Shown here: piece by piece, positions 20,986 through 31,367 of the stretch
How positions within the stretch are numbered: the stretch's first letter is position 1
Layout: each line of letters starts with the position of its first letter
NCBI RefSeq assembly: GCF_050947875.1
Contig: NC_134576.1
Location: forward strand, 58,160,255-58,224,254
Source of the DNA: Dermacentor variabilis
Taxonomy: Eukaryota > Arthropoda > Arachnida > Ixodida > Ixodidae
Direction of reading: 5' to 3'
DNA length: 64,000 nucleotides
The notes under the pieces: model-generated
What the model saw: only the letters and a program-made list of their open reading frames with translations
Database searches by the model: none
What the model was told of the DNA's origin: nothing
Made by a program: the position numbers and the translations under genes

Positions 20986-23970
20986 TTAAGGTGAAGAGAC
21001 TACTATTAGGTCATAGTACGGCTTAATGTGAGAGACGTGGACAAGTTCGCGGCCGCGATGGCGTACGTCCGTCGATGGCATGAGGGGCTCTACGATGTAA
21101 TTGACGGAGGACGTTTGCTCGAGAACGCGGTAGGGTCCTAAGTACTTTGCGACAAGTTTTGAGGAGAGGCCGGGTGTAGTAGCGGGTACCCGAAGCCATA
21201 CGAGAGAGCCAGGCAAAAAAGTTGGTGCAGAACGGCCGGCAGGTTGACGGGATTGCTGCTGCCACTGGTCCTCGGTGGAAAAAGAGCGGGCAAGCTGGCG
21301 GTATTCCTCGGCATCACGAGCAGCTTCAGATAGCGTAGTACTTTCGGACGCATCAGGTGCATATGACAGAATGGTATCAAGAGTAGTAGAAGGTTCTCCT
21401 ACGTATAGAAGAAAGTAAGGGGAAAAACCAGTAGTTGTTTGGGCCGCAGTATTGTACGCATACGTCACGAAAGGGAGAACTTGGTTCCAGTTTGAATGAT
21501 CAGAGGCGACGTACATGGAGAGAATATCGCCAAGAGTACGGTTGAAGCGCTCGGTCATGCCGTTAGTTACCGGATGGTACGCTGTACTGTTGCGGTGAAC
21601 GATTCGGCATTCGTTGAGTGGTGCATTCAAAGCATCGAAAAGAAAGGCGCGGCCTCTATCGCTCAGAAGTTCGCGAGGGGCACCGTGGCGAAGAACAAAA
21701 TGTCGTAACAGAAACCATGCAACGTCGCCGGCGGTGGCAGTCGGCAGAGTAGCTGTTTCAGCATAGCGGGTCAAGTGATCCACTGCAACAATATTCCAGC
21801 GGTTGCCTGCTGGAGTGGAGGGTAGCGGTCCGTATATGTCTATACCAACGCAATCAAAGGACCGACTAGGGCAGCGAAGGGGTTGTGATGCGTAGACTTG
21901 TCCGGGAGGTACTTCTGGGCGTTGGCACTGAGCATAGGAGCGAATGAACTTTCTTACGTAGTTATACATGCCGCGCCAATAAAATCGCATGCGTAGTCGA
22001 GCATAGGTCTTGAAGAGGCCGGCATGTGCGCACTGAGGGTCTGCGTGGAAAGCGTCGCAGATAAGGTCACGGAGATGGCGGGGTATCACGAGAAGCCACT
22101 TGCGACCGTCAGAGAGGTAATTACGACGATAAAGAAGGTCGTCGCGAATGCAGAAGTGGTTAGCCTGGCGGCGAAGAGCGCGAGATGAAGAGGTGGATGG
22201 ATCAGAAAGGATGCTGATGAGAGCACTGATCCAGGGATCCTTGCGCTGCTCCAACGGCATGTTGCGCAGTGCATGAGATGGAGCTGTAGGCTCAAGGGCG
22301 GGTAGGGAGGCGCAGTAAGCGGAGACCGGTGAGCGAGAAAGGACGTCAGCGTCAGTGTGTTTGCGGCCGGAACGGTAGAGAACGCGGATGTCGTACTCCT
22401 GTAGCTTAAGGGCCCAGCGAGCAAGTCGGTCAGATGGGTCCTTAAGGGTAGACAGCCAACAAAGGGCGTGATGGTCAGTGACGACATCGAAAAGGCGACC
22501 ATACAGATAAGGACGGAATTTTCCAAGGGCCCAAATAATGGCTAAACACTCTTTCTCTGTAACAGAGTAATTAGCCTCGGCCTTTGTCAGAGTTGGGCTC
22601 GCGTAGGCAACGACATATTCATCAAACCGCGCTTTTCGTTGCGCGAGTACGGCGCCAAGTCCGACGCCGCTGGCATCGGCGTGGACCTCTGTGGGCGCTG
22701 CAGGATCGAAGAGGCGGAGGATAGGTGGCAAGGTTAGCAGGCGCCGTAATTTCGTGAAGGCGTCATCACAGGCGGGCGACCAAGCGGAAAGTTCTTTGTC
22801 GCCACTTAGAAGGGCTGTCAGGGGTGCACTTACGGAAGCGAAATTTCGAATGAAACGTCGGAAATATGAGCATAAACCAAGGAAACTTTGAAGCTCCTTT
22901 AACTGCTTTGGTTGCGGAAAGTCGGTGACAGCGCGGAGCTTGGCTGGATCCGGAAGGACGCCGTCTCGCGATACAACATGGCCAAGAATAGTGAGCTTTC
23001 GGGCGCCGAAACAACATTTTTTTAAGTTAAGTTGAAGTCCCGCGTCAGTGAGGCATTTCAGAACTTGCTCGAGGCGGCTGAGATGGGTTCATAAATCAGC
23101 GGAAAAGACAACTAAGTCATCCAGGTAGCATAAACATGTGTTCCATTTGAGGCTGCGTAAAATATCCATCATTCTCTCAAAAGTGGCTGGAGCGTTACAC
23201 AGGCCGAAAGGCATTACGATGAATTCGTACAATCCGTCAGGTGTTACAAATGCTGTTTTAGGTCGATCAGATGGTGCCAAGGGGACTTGCCAGTTTCCGG
23301 AACGTAAATCCAGCGAAGAAAAGAACTCAGCTCCCTGCAAACAGTGGAGGGCGTCGTCGATGTGCGGTAACGGGTAAACGTCCTTGCGCGTTCTCTTGTT
23401 CAGACGTCGGTAGTCGACGCAGAATCGAATAAAGAGATCCTCTTTCTTAACGAGGACGACCGGTGATGCTCAGGGACTGTTGGAAGGCTGCACAGCGCCA
23501 AGCTTGAGCATGTCAGCGACCTGGTGGTCAATGACACGGCGCTCAGAGGCGGATACTCGGTAAGGGTGCTGCCGTAAAGGTGCATGACGGCCGGTATCTA
23601 TCTTGTGAAAAACGGTCGATTTGCGGCCCAACCCGGAAGCATGGCTGTCGAAAGAAGCGCCGAACCTCTGCAGGAGAGCAATAAGCTGGCTTCGTTCTGA
23701 AGATGACGTGCCATCGTCGATAGAGCAGTGGAAAGCGTCGAGGAGTGACTGATCAACCGAAGAGTCACAAGTAAGTGCGCCAAGGCCCGCAGAAGTAGAA
23801 ACGGCAGGAGCGTCAAAGATACAAAAGGTGTCGACCGGTTGAACAAGGCCTAGGCATTCACCATGAAATGAAGCTGAAGGGCGGGCCACGGGATTGTCGA
23901 CGACCATTTTCGTGACGCCATTGCGAAAAGTAAGGAGAGCAAAGGGCAGCGGAAAACATCAGCGGCGAAT
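20986..23970 (-). pseudogene. Pol of element C: reverse transcriptase, RNase H, integrase
   Basis: Reverse transcriptase: ASPVVLVKKED, FCVDYRRLNKRT, SSLDLRSGNWQVPLA (first catalytic Asp), MPFGLCNAPATFE and the YLDD active box (about 23110). RNase [16 protein letters not shown] and TDHHALCWL. Integrase: a zinc finger (H...H...YAQCQ, with one expected Cys apparently replaced by Tyr), then Asp in VGIDIYGPL, Asp in LLSDRGRAF and Glu in NGMTERFN. It ends with a GPY/F-type module (YLGPYRVLE) and the stop at 20986. The frame is open except for two TGA stops, at about 23473 (where Trp is expected) and 23089-23091 (a likely CGA to TGA change). Everything after 23091 is uninterrupted for about 700 codons. 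Confidence 0.92.
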
Positions 23971-24470
23971 GAACAGCTCAGAGGGCGTAAAGAGAACAGT
24001 GGCATCAGAAATAGCGGCGCACGACACAGGCACAAGCAGGGAAGAGCGTGGAGGGACGGAATTGTCTTTGGAAACAGTTCAACACTGGAAGGGTCGGTTT
24101 TGATAGTTTCGACGTCGGGAAGTGCAGAAAGTTCGAGTTCGGCGTGACAACAGTCAATAACGGCGTTAATATTTGCAAGGAAGTCGCAGCCTAGTATGAG
24201 GTCATGGAAACACGTGGGCAGCACGACGAATTCGACGGTATACAGTAGACCTTGAATGAAGACGGGAGCAGTACAGGCAGCGAGAGGCGTTATATTTTGA
24301 GCGTTCGCGGTTCGACGGAAGAAGTCGGAGAGAGGCGTCAAAACCTTTCGTAGTGTGCGGCAGAGTTCGGCGGAAATTACGGATACGGTGGCTCCTGTAT
24401 CTACAAGTGCCAGGACGGCGATTCCGTTGACAGAGACTTCAATTACGTTGGCTGGAGAGGGACGAGGACT
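23971..24470 (-). pseudogene. Protease of element C
   Basis: The retroviral-type aspartic protease motif LALVDTGATVSVIS is complete at about 24375-24430, followed by the second conserved block DLILGCDFL near 24195. This enzyme would cut the Gag-Pol polyprotein. It is in the same frame as gag, with one TAG stop at 24531-24533 between them; this may be a natural gag-pol stop or a decay mutation. A frame change between about 23910 and 24100 separates it from reverse transcriptase. Confidence 0.88.
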
Positions 24471-24530
24471 TGGGCATTGCGGCGTGGACGCAGTTCGTGC
24501 CTCGGGAACTGCGTCCCATCAGTTTTCATG

Positions 24531-25784
24531 CTAGGTGGACACGGGATGGCACCGCATCGGAGAAAGCGAGCGACGACGGCGAGATGGTGAGCAGCGAGTA
24601 GAAGCGGCTGGGTGGTCAGGGGAAAAGGAAGAGGTAGGAAGGCTGGAAGGGGAAGAGGAAAACGGAGCGAAGAAAGGTGGCGCTCGCCAGATGTTCTGAA
24701 GAGGAAGCATGCCACGACGACAATGGCCCACCACGTGACCAGCACCACTGCAAGCAAAACATATTGGGCGGTCATCAAAGGTGCGCCACTGGCGGGGGTA
24801 AGGTCCGAGTCGCGGTTGAGGATTCGGAAAATGCTGTCGGCGGGGCAGCGGCATAGGAGCAAAATGCCGTCGGTTGCGAAGCGGCATAGATGGCGGCAAA
24901 AATGTCGGTGGCCGATGCATAGACGGCGGCATGGGCGTTTGTGGACGAGATCGGGAAACTGCTTCAGCGTAAGTGAGAGGAGCCGTGACTGGTGTCTGCT
25001 CAACGGCTGGAGGAACGGCTTGAGATACTTGTTCTTGAATGAAGTCACGGATCAGAGGATGCAAAGCAGGTGGTGCTTCCTGGACAGAAGATATCAAAGA
25101 TAACTGGTGGGCGAGCTCTGCGCGAACGAATTCCTGAATTTTTACGAAGACAGCAGCATGGTTGTTGTCGACTCCAAGGCTTCATAGAGAGTCGGCGGGC
25201 GGGGTGAGACGTCGGGTGTGAAGCCGTTGCCTGCGCAGCTCCTAGTAACTCTGGCACAATTTTATCACTTCAGCGACAGGGTGAGGACTCTTCGATAATA
25301 ACATTTGAAATGTGTCGTCCTGAATACCCTTCATTATATGTTTGATCTTTTCCTCCTCTGACATCGACGCATTCACCCGTTTGCAAAGGTCGACAATGTC
25401 CTCAATGTAGCTCGTGAAGTTTTCTCCGGCCTCTCGGGATCGTGTGCGCAAACGTTGTTCTGCACGAAGCTTTCTTGCTGCAGGCCGACCGAAAACTTGA
25501 GTAAAGTTGGTCTTGAAGACCAACCACGAAGTGAGGTCGGCTTCACGGTTTAGAAACCATAGTTTCACAACGTCCGTAAGATAGAATGCGTCGTTTCTCA
25601 ACTTGGTAACGTCGTCCCACTGGTTATGGGCACTCACTCGCTCATAAGACGAGATCCAATATTCAACGTCTTTGTCATCTGTGCCGGAGAAGATAGGGGG
25701 ATCTCGCTGACGCAAGGCACTGGCACAAACCAAGGTGGCCTGCGCCGTTGGAGGAGCTGGAGGTGTGTGTGCGTCGTCGGGCAT
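24531..25784 (-). pseudogene. Gag of element C
   Basis: The first methionine is in PIMPDDAHTPP (25782-25784). A capsid-like region follows (PPIFSGTDDKDVEYWISSYE, then WLVFKTNFTQVFG and YIEDIVDLCKRV), typical of Ty3/gypsy Gag. Downstream are a proline/arginine-rich linker and one zinc knuckle with CX2CX4HX4C spacing (CFACSGAGHVVGHC, about 24725-24765). Two in-frame stops interrupt it, TAG at 25242-25244 and TGA near 25182, without loss of frame. The arginine/serine-rich tail ends at TAG 24531-24533. Confidence 0.85.
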
Positions 25785-25827
25785 GATGGGGGTAGAGTGC
25801 GCCTCCGAAGTTCCAGGGTGGTCGAAA

Positions 25828-25843
25828 CCCAGCACGTCCACCA
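25828..25843 (-). promoter_or_regulatory. Primer-binding site of element C
   Basis: The minus strand reads TGGTGGACGTGCTGGG, two bases from the LTR end. It is identical to the site in element B at 2659-2674. Confidence 0.8.
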
Positions 25844-25845
25844 CT

Positions 25846-25972
25846 TGCTAAGAGATTCATTAGCAACGGGCGCGAACGCGTAGCCGTCACAAGCGTTCGG
25901 CGAAAGACAGCCACCACGAGCTCATGCCGGTAGCGATGGTGCTGTGGCGCAGGCAGGCTACTCTTCGTTACA
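25846..25972 (-). repeat. 5' LTR of element C
   Basis: 127 bp, the partner of 20820-20949. Ends match (TGTAA...AGCA) and GTGG follows at 25973-25976 as the duplicated target. At this length the LTR is among the shorter ones for Ty3/gypsy. Confidence 0.92.
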
Positions 25973-25976
25973 GTGG

Positions 25977-26185
25977 CTTTATGTGCCAAAACCCCTTCCT
26001 GATTATGAGGCACGCCGTAGTGGAGGGCTCCGGAAATTTCGCCCATCTGCGGTTCTTTAACTTGCACCTAAATCTAAGTACATGAGTGTTCTCACCCCCA
26101 TCGACATGCGGCCACCGTGACCGGGATTCGATCCCGTGACCTCGTGTTCACCAGCCCAGCATCATAGCCACTGAGCAATCATGAC
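25977..26185 (-). mobile_element. Ruka-like tRNA-derived SINE, host of element C
   Basis: On the minus strand: a box A-like GCTCAGTGGCTATGATGC (about 26162-26179), a perfect box B core GGGATCGAATCCC (26123-26135), the CATGTCGATGGGGGTGAGAA block, TACTTAGATTTAGGTGCAAG, TTAAAGAACCGC and CTACGGCGTGCCTCATAATC. The tRNA-like head is the best preserved in the window. Its last bases were cut off by element C and now sit at 20803-20819. Confidence 0.8.
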
Positions 26186-26199
26186 GGATGGTGTTAGAG

Positions 26200-26283
26200 A
26201 AAAGAAATGCGGACAAGGCAGATGACGATTATCGTTGTGTGGCTAGATACGACCCAAAGGGTGTATTTTCGCTTAAGAGTGTA
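26200..26283. repeat. Right arm of the inverted repeat
   Basis: Complementary to 20624-20707 (GGCTAGATACGACCCAAAGG, then GTGTA), with mismatches and small gaps. It begins just outside the SINE head. Confidence 0.6.
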
Positions 26284-26289
26284 GGGAAA

Positions 26290-28498
26290 TAACTCCTTTG
26301 TTATGCCCCTTCTCCAAGAGACAGGAACGGTAAATGGCTAAAGCAGTTGCACCTTTGCATGTTTCTCTGTGGACGACTGAGAAGTCTTACGTGATTTCGA
26401 TTTATTTTTCATTGAATTACGTACCTGAGTTACTGAATTCTGTTCTTCCACGAGCAAGTCTTTCTCTTATTTTTTCGTGCTCTTCTCCGCACTGTTATTT
26501 TAAACGTTGGGTGAATGTATCTAGCAGCTGTGTTTTATGATATGTGAAGGTTAAAGCTATACCGACTGCCTCGTGATCGAGTATAACATATTTGTGTCCA
26601 CACACGCTGACGCTTATCGCACCACGGCAGCTGGGTCGCTAAACCTCTCAAGCCATCCTACATGACGAAGTCTTGTACGATGTGGCGATAAGCGAATGCA
26701 GCCATATATGCTTCACTGTTTGCTTGGAGGCGCTTGATTAGCGGCGCGCGCGTATCTTCATATTTCCCGTATTTCGCGGGCTTTTGCTTTTTCTTGGAAA
26801 AAAACCACCAGCCACACTTCAGCACCGAACTAATGCTTTATTTCGAGGTTATTTAAGGTGCCTTGCAACTCTGTAGTTGGCATGTTTGCGATCCAAACAT
26901 TAGTTGAAAAGTTTATTATTTAAAAGTAATTATTTAATTCTTCATAATGAAAAAAATACTGGCTGCAAGTATGCGTGATTGCCACTACTATGCAGTCGGT
27001 ACAATTTCTGTAGCGCTCGTTGTTCTTTTTTTTTCTAGATCTTGGTCCAACTTCATTTGGGACACGCGGTAGATGCTTTTTCCAGCAATTGGAGATCTAA
27101 CCTTGAATTCTGTAACCTAGAGCTTATAATAACATGTCGCGGTTGTTCTTGCGTTTACAAGCATTCGTAAACGTGCACTATTGCACATTTCTTTTCTTAC
27201 TGAAACATTTCTTCCCTTGGATTTCATAAGGCACGTAATATAGCTATTCTCAGTATCGGTTACACAGCTTTCATGGCAAACTTAGCGTTTTTTTTTTACA
27301 CTTACTCTACTTGATACGCGATTGTAAGCAGGAAGGTTTGGCTATAAAGGAGACATTACCTACACATCGTGTGAAAGCAAATATATTAGGCGTATTGCCT
27401 GAACTATGTGCATTTACAATAAAGCGGTTTTTCGTGCGCTTAGCAAAGCCTTGTGAAGCGATGCTTCCCAGATTATCGTAGCTGCCTTTCAGACCTCCGA
27501 AGTAAACGATGGGGCAGTTTTTACCATCAAAATGAGCTACACACACTCAATACAAAAAAAGAATATAGGGCGGAGTTCGCGAACGGCCAATAGTGGGCCC
27601 CACTGCGCCCAAAATCAGGCTTGAAGTGCACGTTTTATTCGCCTCTAGCCAAGATCTTTAGTGCCCGAAAACCCAGGTTGCAATTATAGCTATTACAGAT
27701 GCTCGTGCGCCCTCGTGAGAGCGTTGGGATGTCTGAAGCGTGCCCGCTTTGGTAGAGTGCTCCGGAAGTACAGTGCCCTTAATTTTTTCCCGCCGCTCTC
27801 TTAGCGGCTCTAAGAGGCAGGAAAAGAGGACGGTACTCGCCTTCGAAGCCAGTGCTTGCGCCAGTGGGGTCAGCCTACACTACACATATAGACTAACATG
27901 CATGTGCGCCTATGTTACCGGTACAGCTGTGCTAGTGAATGGCCCTGTTGTCTACGATCAATATGCAGAGAAACAAGAAGCGCTATTCAAGGATCAATTC
28001 GTTGGCTTATAGACATGGCAACGAATGAGTTCATCAATAACCAAAAAACTTTCTAGAGACGTTCGAGTATTCGCTTAGATTGACAATCATCAGTGATAAT
28101 TTCTGCGCTGTTATTATTTAAGCCAGGTAACAAGTCAAAATAATCTTTTGTGTTGATTACGAGAAAGCATTGAAAATAAATTGATGATCATCGCTTGGGA
28201 GACAGTATTGCTGCCAACGCTTCTCATGGTTACTTCTGTAGAGCATTCCTTCCTTTACAGATAACGAGGTTTTGTAGCTCAAAGAACGAAAGACATCGAC
28301 ACAATGAGGAGGCACCCAACATGCAAAATGAGATGTGCAGCGGGGCGCCTACGTGGGACATCATCATACAGCACAAAGATTTCCTTCAGTACGTGCCCTT
28401 CACTTTTGCAGGGAAATTCAGCGATCTACCCACAAACCTAGTTAATACGCAATGGTCTTTGCGAAATTGTGGTGTATGTTTAGTATAAACCAGTGTGT
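26290..28498. other. Intergenic sequence
   Basis: No domain-bearing frame. A 23-base scrap near 28150-28172 (GTTGATTACGAGAAAGCATTGA) resembles the RTE YEKAFD block and may be a tiny RTE relic. Otherwise nothing recognised. Confidence 0.35.
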
Positions 28499-28509
28499 AC
28501 TTCTAAATT

Positions 28510-29368
28510 CAAACAGGTATTCAGAGACCTGGATTGGGAAGAATTGGGGATAAAAGTTAATGGAGAATACCTTAGTAACTTGCGATTCGCTGATGATATT
28601 GTCTTGTTTAGTAACTCGGGGGACCAATTGCAATGCATGTTTACTGACCTAGAGAGGCAAGGCAGAAGGGGGGGGTCTGAAAATTAATATGCAGAACACT
28701 AAAGTAATGTTTAACAGTCTCGGAAGAAAACGGCAATTTACAATAGGTAGCCAGGCACTGGAAGTGATAAGGGAATACATCTGCTTAGGGCAGCTAGTGA
28801 CGGCGGATCCGGATCATGAGACGGAAGTAATCAGAAGAATAAGAATGGACTGGGGTGCGTTTGGCAGGCATTCTAAGATCATTCACAGCAGGTTGCCATT
28901 ACCCCTCAAGAGAAAAGTGTATAATAGCTGTGTCTTACCCGTACTCACCTACGGGGCGAAAACCTGGAGGCTTACGAAAAGGGTTCTACTTAAATTGAGG
29001 ACGACGCAACGAGCTATGGAACGAAGAATGATGGGTGTAACGTTAAAGGATAAGACAAGAGCAGATTAGGTGAGGGAAGAAACGCGAGTTAATGACATCT
29101 TTGTAGAAATGAAGAAAAAGAAATGGGCATGGGCAGGAGATGTAATGAGGAGGGAAGATAACCCATGGTCATTAAGGGCTACGGACTAGATTTCAAGGGA
29201 AGGGAAGCGTAGCAGAAGGCGGCAGCAAGTTAGGTGGGCGGATGACATTAAGACGTTTGCAGGGACGACACGGCCACAATTAGTACATGACCGGGGTTGT
29301 TAAAGTATGGGAGAGGCCTTTGCCCTGCAGTGCGCGTAACCAGGCTGCTGCTGCTGATGATGATGATG
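28510..29368 (+). mobile_element. 5'-truncated RTE LINE copy
   Basis: Matches the RTE copy at 32572-33429 from VFRDLDW, through the intact FADD box (about 28590) and LTDLERQ, to the C-terminal HDRG and EAFALQ blocks and a (GCT)n(GAT)n tail. Flanking 11-mers ACTTCTAAATT (28499-28509) and ACTTGTAAATT (29369-29379) form a target duplication with one mismatch. Broken by an indel near 28675 (a run of seven G) and stops near 29068 and 29188. The N-terminal half of reverse transcriptase and the endonuclease are absent. Confidence 0.85.
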
Positions 29369-29687
29369 ACTTGTAAATTTATCACAGGGAACTGAAAGTG
29401 TTATAAAAATGCAAACACACAGGACGAGTCCGAGCTATCAAGCCGCAAGCTTTAGAAAAGCGCACGCAAAAAAACGAACAACTGTGATTAGAGCAGAACT
29501 GAAAAACCACAGTATGTTTTATTAACTAATGTGCAATTAGAAGAAATTAGCAGGTTTTATTTTTGCCAATTGTCCAGATGATATACAGGCAGTTAAGGAT
29601 CTTAACAGATATTAAAATAGGATATTTAGAAAATAGCATGAATCAATTTGTTCTTTGTTCCCGGTAAACAAATGCCTCGATCTAGAT

Positions 29688-29738
<51 letters not shown>
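29688..29738. repeat. Compound microsatellite (CT)n(AT)n
   Basis: About eight CT units run directly into about seventeen AT units, ending against the TG of the solo LTR. Confidence 0.95.
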
Positions 29739-29740
<2 letters not shown>

Positions 29741-30114
29741 ACACGTGTACTTATCTTTATCTAGCGACCACGTTTCGCCGCCTAACAAATGTTATCGCAC
29801 AGCGCAGCACGCGCCTGCATGTAAAAGAAGTATCTGGAACGTTATCGATGGTTCCGTCCACTGTCTTTCACCGCAATTTGTGTAATCTGATTGCATGTAT
29901 GCGCGACGCGAATAGTGTAAACTTCGTGGAAGACACGGGGGTCCCAGCGGTTAATCTGGAACATTCGATGACTGATCTGTAAAAGCCGACGCGCTTGACC
30001 CGCTGATCAGATTTTGCACGATCGCCGACCGTGTTCCCCGCTATCGTTGTGCTATAAGTGTAGCCTGTTTTTGTGGGCGCAGGTTCGCCCAATAAAAGTT
30101 AGTTTTGTATTTCA
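29739..30114 (+). repeat. Solo LTR (Ty3/gypsy-type)
   Basis: Starts TGACACGTG; contains a decayed TATA-like CTGTAAAAG (about 29979), a GTGGGCGCAGG block and AATAAAAG (30091-30098), and ends TTTGTATTTCA. The layout of promoter, polyadenylation signal and U5 is that of an LTR, and it resembles a tick LTR family I remember. No internal element or partner LTR is present, so it is probably the product of LTR recombination. No target duplication is evident because the left flank is a microsatellite; the 3' end is uncertain by a few bases. Confidence 0.6.
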
Positions 30115-30179
30115 CGGTATTGGAAGGAAGGAAATCAACTTTATTCAGGTCCTGCAGGCCACGAGAGCTTTGGGCTCTC

Positions 30180-30193
30180 ATGGAGTGGGCGTC
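30180..30193. repeat. Target-site duplication of the 30-33 kb RTE, left copy
   Basis: ATGGAGTGGGCGTC here is repeated at 33429-33442. The first A may belong to the (GAT)n tail, so the duplication is 13-14 bp, in the range usual for target-primed reverse transcription. Confidence 0.9.
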
Positions 30194-30568
30194 GGCCTGT
30201 CCGGAGCCAGGTATTCTTAGCACCCTCTGCAGCGTTACAGATCTGACCGCCGCCGTGGTCAGTTGCTTCGCGGCTGCTGGGGACTGAGGGCCGGGGTTTG
30301 ATTGTTGTATTCATATAGGAGGTTGTGGCCAAGCACTGCACCAGGGTGGCCAATCCTGCTCTGGTGAGAGAGTGCGTTACCGGTTCTGGTCACCGGGATC
30401 AGGCCGCACTCCAGGCCTGTTTGTGCAATTTCTCAACACACGGTTTTTTTTTCTTTTTTTCTTTTTGTATTTCCCGGAGGAGAATTGCGCGGCACCGGGA
30501 TTTGAATCACGGTCCTCTTGCACTGGAGACGGATACTCTACCGTCCCCGCAGGAGACAGGAGACAGGA
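30194..30568 (-). other. RTE 5' leader in inverted orientation (probable twin-priming inversion)
   Basis: Read on the minus strand this segment holds a tRNA-like stretch with GGTAGAGTATCCGTCTCC and GATTCAAATCCCGG, then a poly-A-like run (complement near 30442-30468) and CTCCGGACAGGCC at its end. That is the order I recall for the 5' leader of this tick RTE family, whose sense strand then continues GCCGCCATTGGAATCTG. Here that continuation lies at 30575 on the plus strand, so the leader is flipped. The octamer GGCCTGTC at 30194 and its complement GACAGGCC at 30569-30576 mark the two ends of the flip. The consensus order is from memory. Confidence 0.55.
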
Positions 30569-30589
30569 GACAGGCCGCCATTGGAATCT

Positions 30590-31367
30590 GAACCTGGCAA
30601 CGTTTAACGTTAGAACGCTATCTAGTGAGGCGAGTCTAGCAGTATTATTGAAGGAATTAGAGGGTAGTAAATGGGATATAATAGGGCTCAGTGAGGTTAG
30701 GAGGACAAAAGAAGCATATACAGTGCTAAAAAGGGGGCATGTACTGTGTTACCGGGGCTTAGCGGAGAGGCGAGAACTAGGAGTCGGATTCCTGATTAAT
30801 AAAGAAATAGCTGGTAACATACAGGAATTCTATAGCATTAACGAGAGGGTGGCAGGTCTTGTTGTGAAACTTAATAAGAGGTACAAATTGAAGGTAGTAC
30901 AAGTCTATGCCCCTACATGCAGTCATGATGATCAGGAAGTCGAAAGCTTTTATGAAGACGTGGAATCGGCGATGGGTAAAGTCAAAACAAAATACACTAT
31001 ACTGATGGGCGACTTCAATGCCAGGGTAGGCAAGAAGCAGGCTGGAGACAAGTCAGTGGGGGAATATGGCATAGGCTCTAGGAATAGCAGAGGAGAATTA
31101 TTAGTAGAGTTTGCAGAACAGAATAATATGCGGATAATGAACACCTTTTTCCGCAAGCGGGTTAGTCGAAAGTGGACGTGGAGGAGCCCGAATGGTGAGA
31201 CTAGAAATGAAATCGACTTCATACTCTGCGCGAACCCTGGCATCATACAAGATGTAGACGTACTCGGCAAGGTACGCTGCAGTGACCATAGGATGGTAAG
31301 GACTCGAATTAGCCTAGACTTGAGGAGGGAACGGAAGAAACTGGTACACGAGAAACTCAATCAATGA
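30590..31367 (+). pseudogene. RTE endonuclease domain
   Basis: An APE-type endonuclease open from the NLATFNVRTLSSEASL block to a TGA at 31365-31367. The expected catalytic boxes are all present: SEVRR (metal-binding Glu), QVYAPT, MGDFNARVG (Asp/Asn) and CSDHRMV (Asp/His) near the end. The start codon is uncertain: the frame is open upstream to 30372, but that part is the inverted leader, so translation from there is not meaningful. A one- or two-base indel just before the stop disconnects it from the downstream reverse-transcriptase frame. Otherwise it looks undamaged. Confidence 0.9.

Larger units (their letters stand above)
20820..25972 (-). mobile_element. Ty3/gypsy LTR retrotransposon C, full length (5.15 kb)
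   Basis: A complete element on the minus strand with short LTRs of 127 bp (right, 5') and 130 bp (left, 3') that begin TGTAA and end AGCA. A primer-binding site lies two bases inside the 5' LTR, a purine-rich tract abuts the 3' LTR, and GTGG is duplicated at both flanks (20816-20819 and 25973-25976). Gene order is gag, protease, reverse transcriptase, RNase H, integrase, the Ty3/gypsy order. By eye the LTRs differ at about six sites plus a 3-base indel, so the insertion is not recent. Several stops and one frame change inactivate it. It sits in the tail of a SINE. Confidence 0.93.

Noticed and set aside
24612..25103. Plus-strand 163-codon frame rich in Arg/Gly
   Set aside because: It is antisense to gag of element C, which has a clear zinc knuckle and capsid blocks.
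26162..26179. tRNA gene near 26.1 kb
   Set aside because: Box A and B are present but the anticodon arm is not tRNA-like, and the segment continues into the SINE body.
30480..30540. Functional tRNA on the minus strand
   Set aside because: The tRNA-like boxes are part of the RTE leader. The sequence does not form a full cloverleaf and is followed directly by leader sequence.
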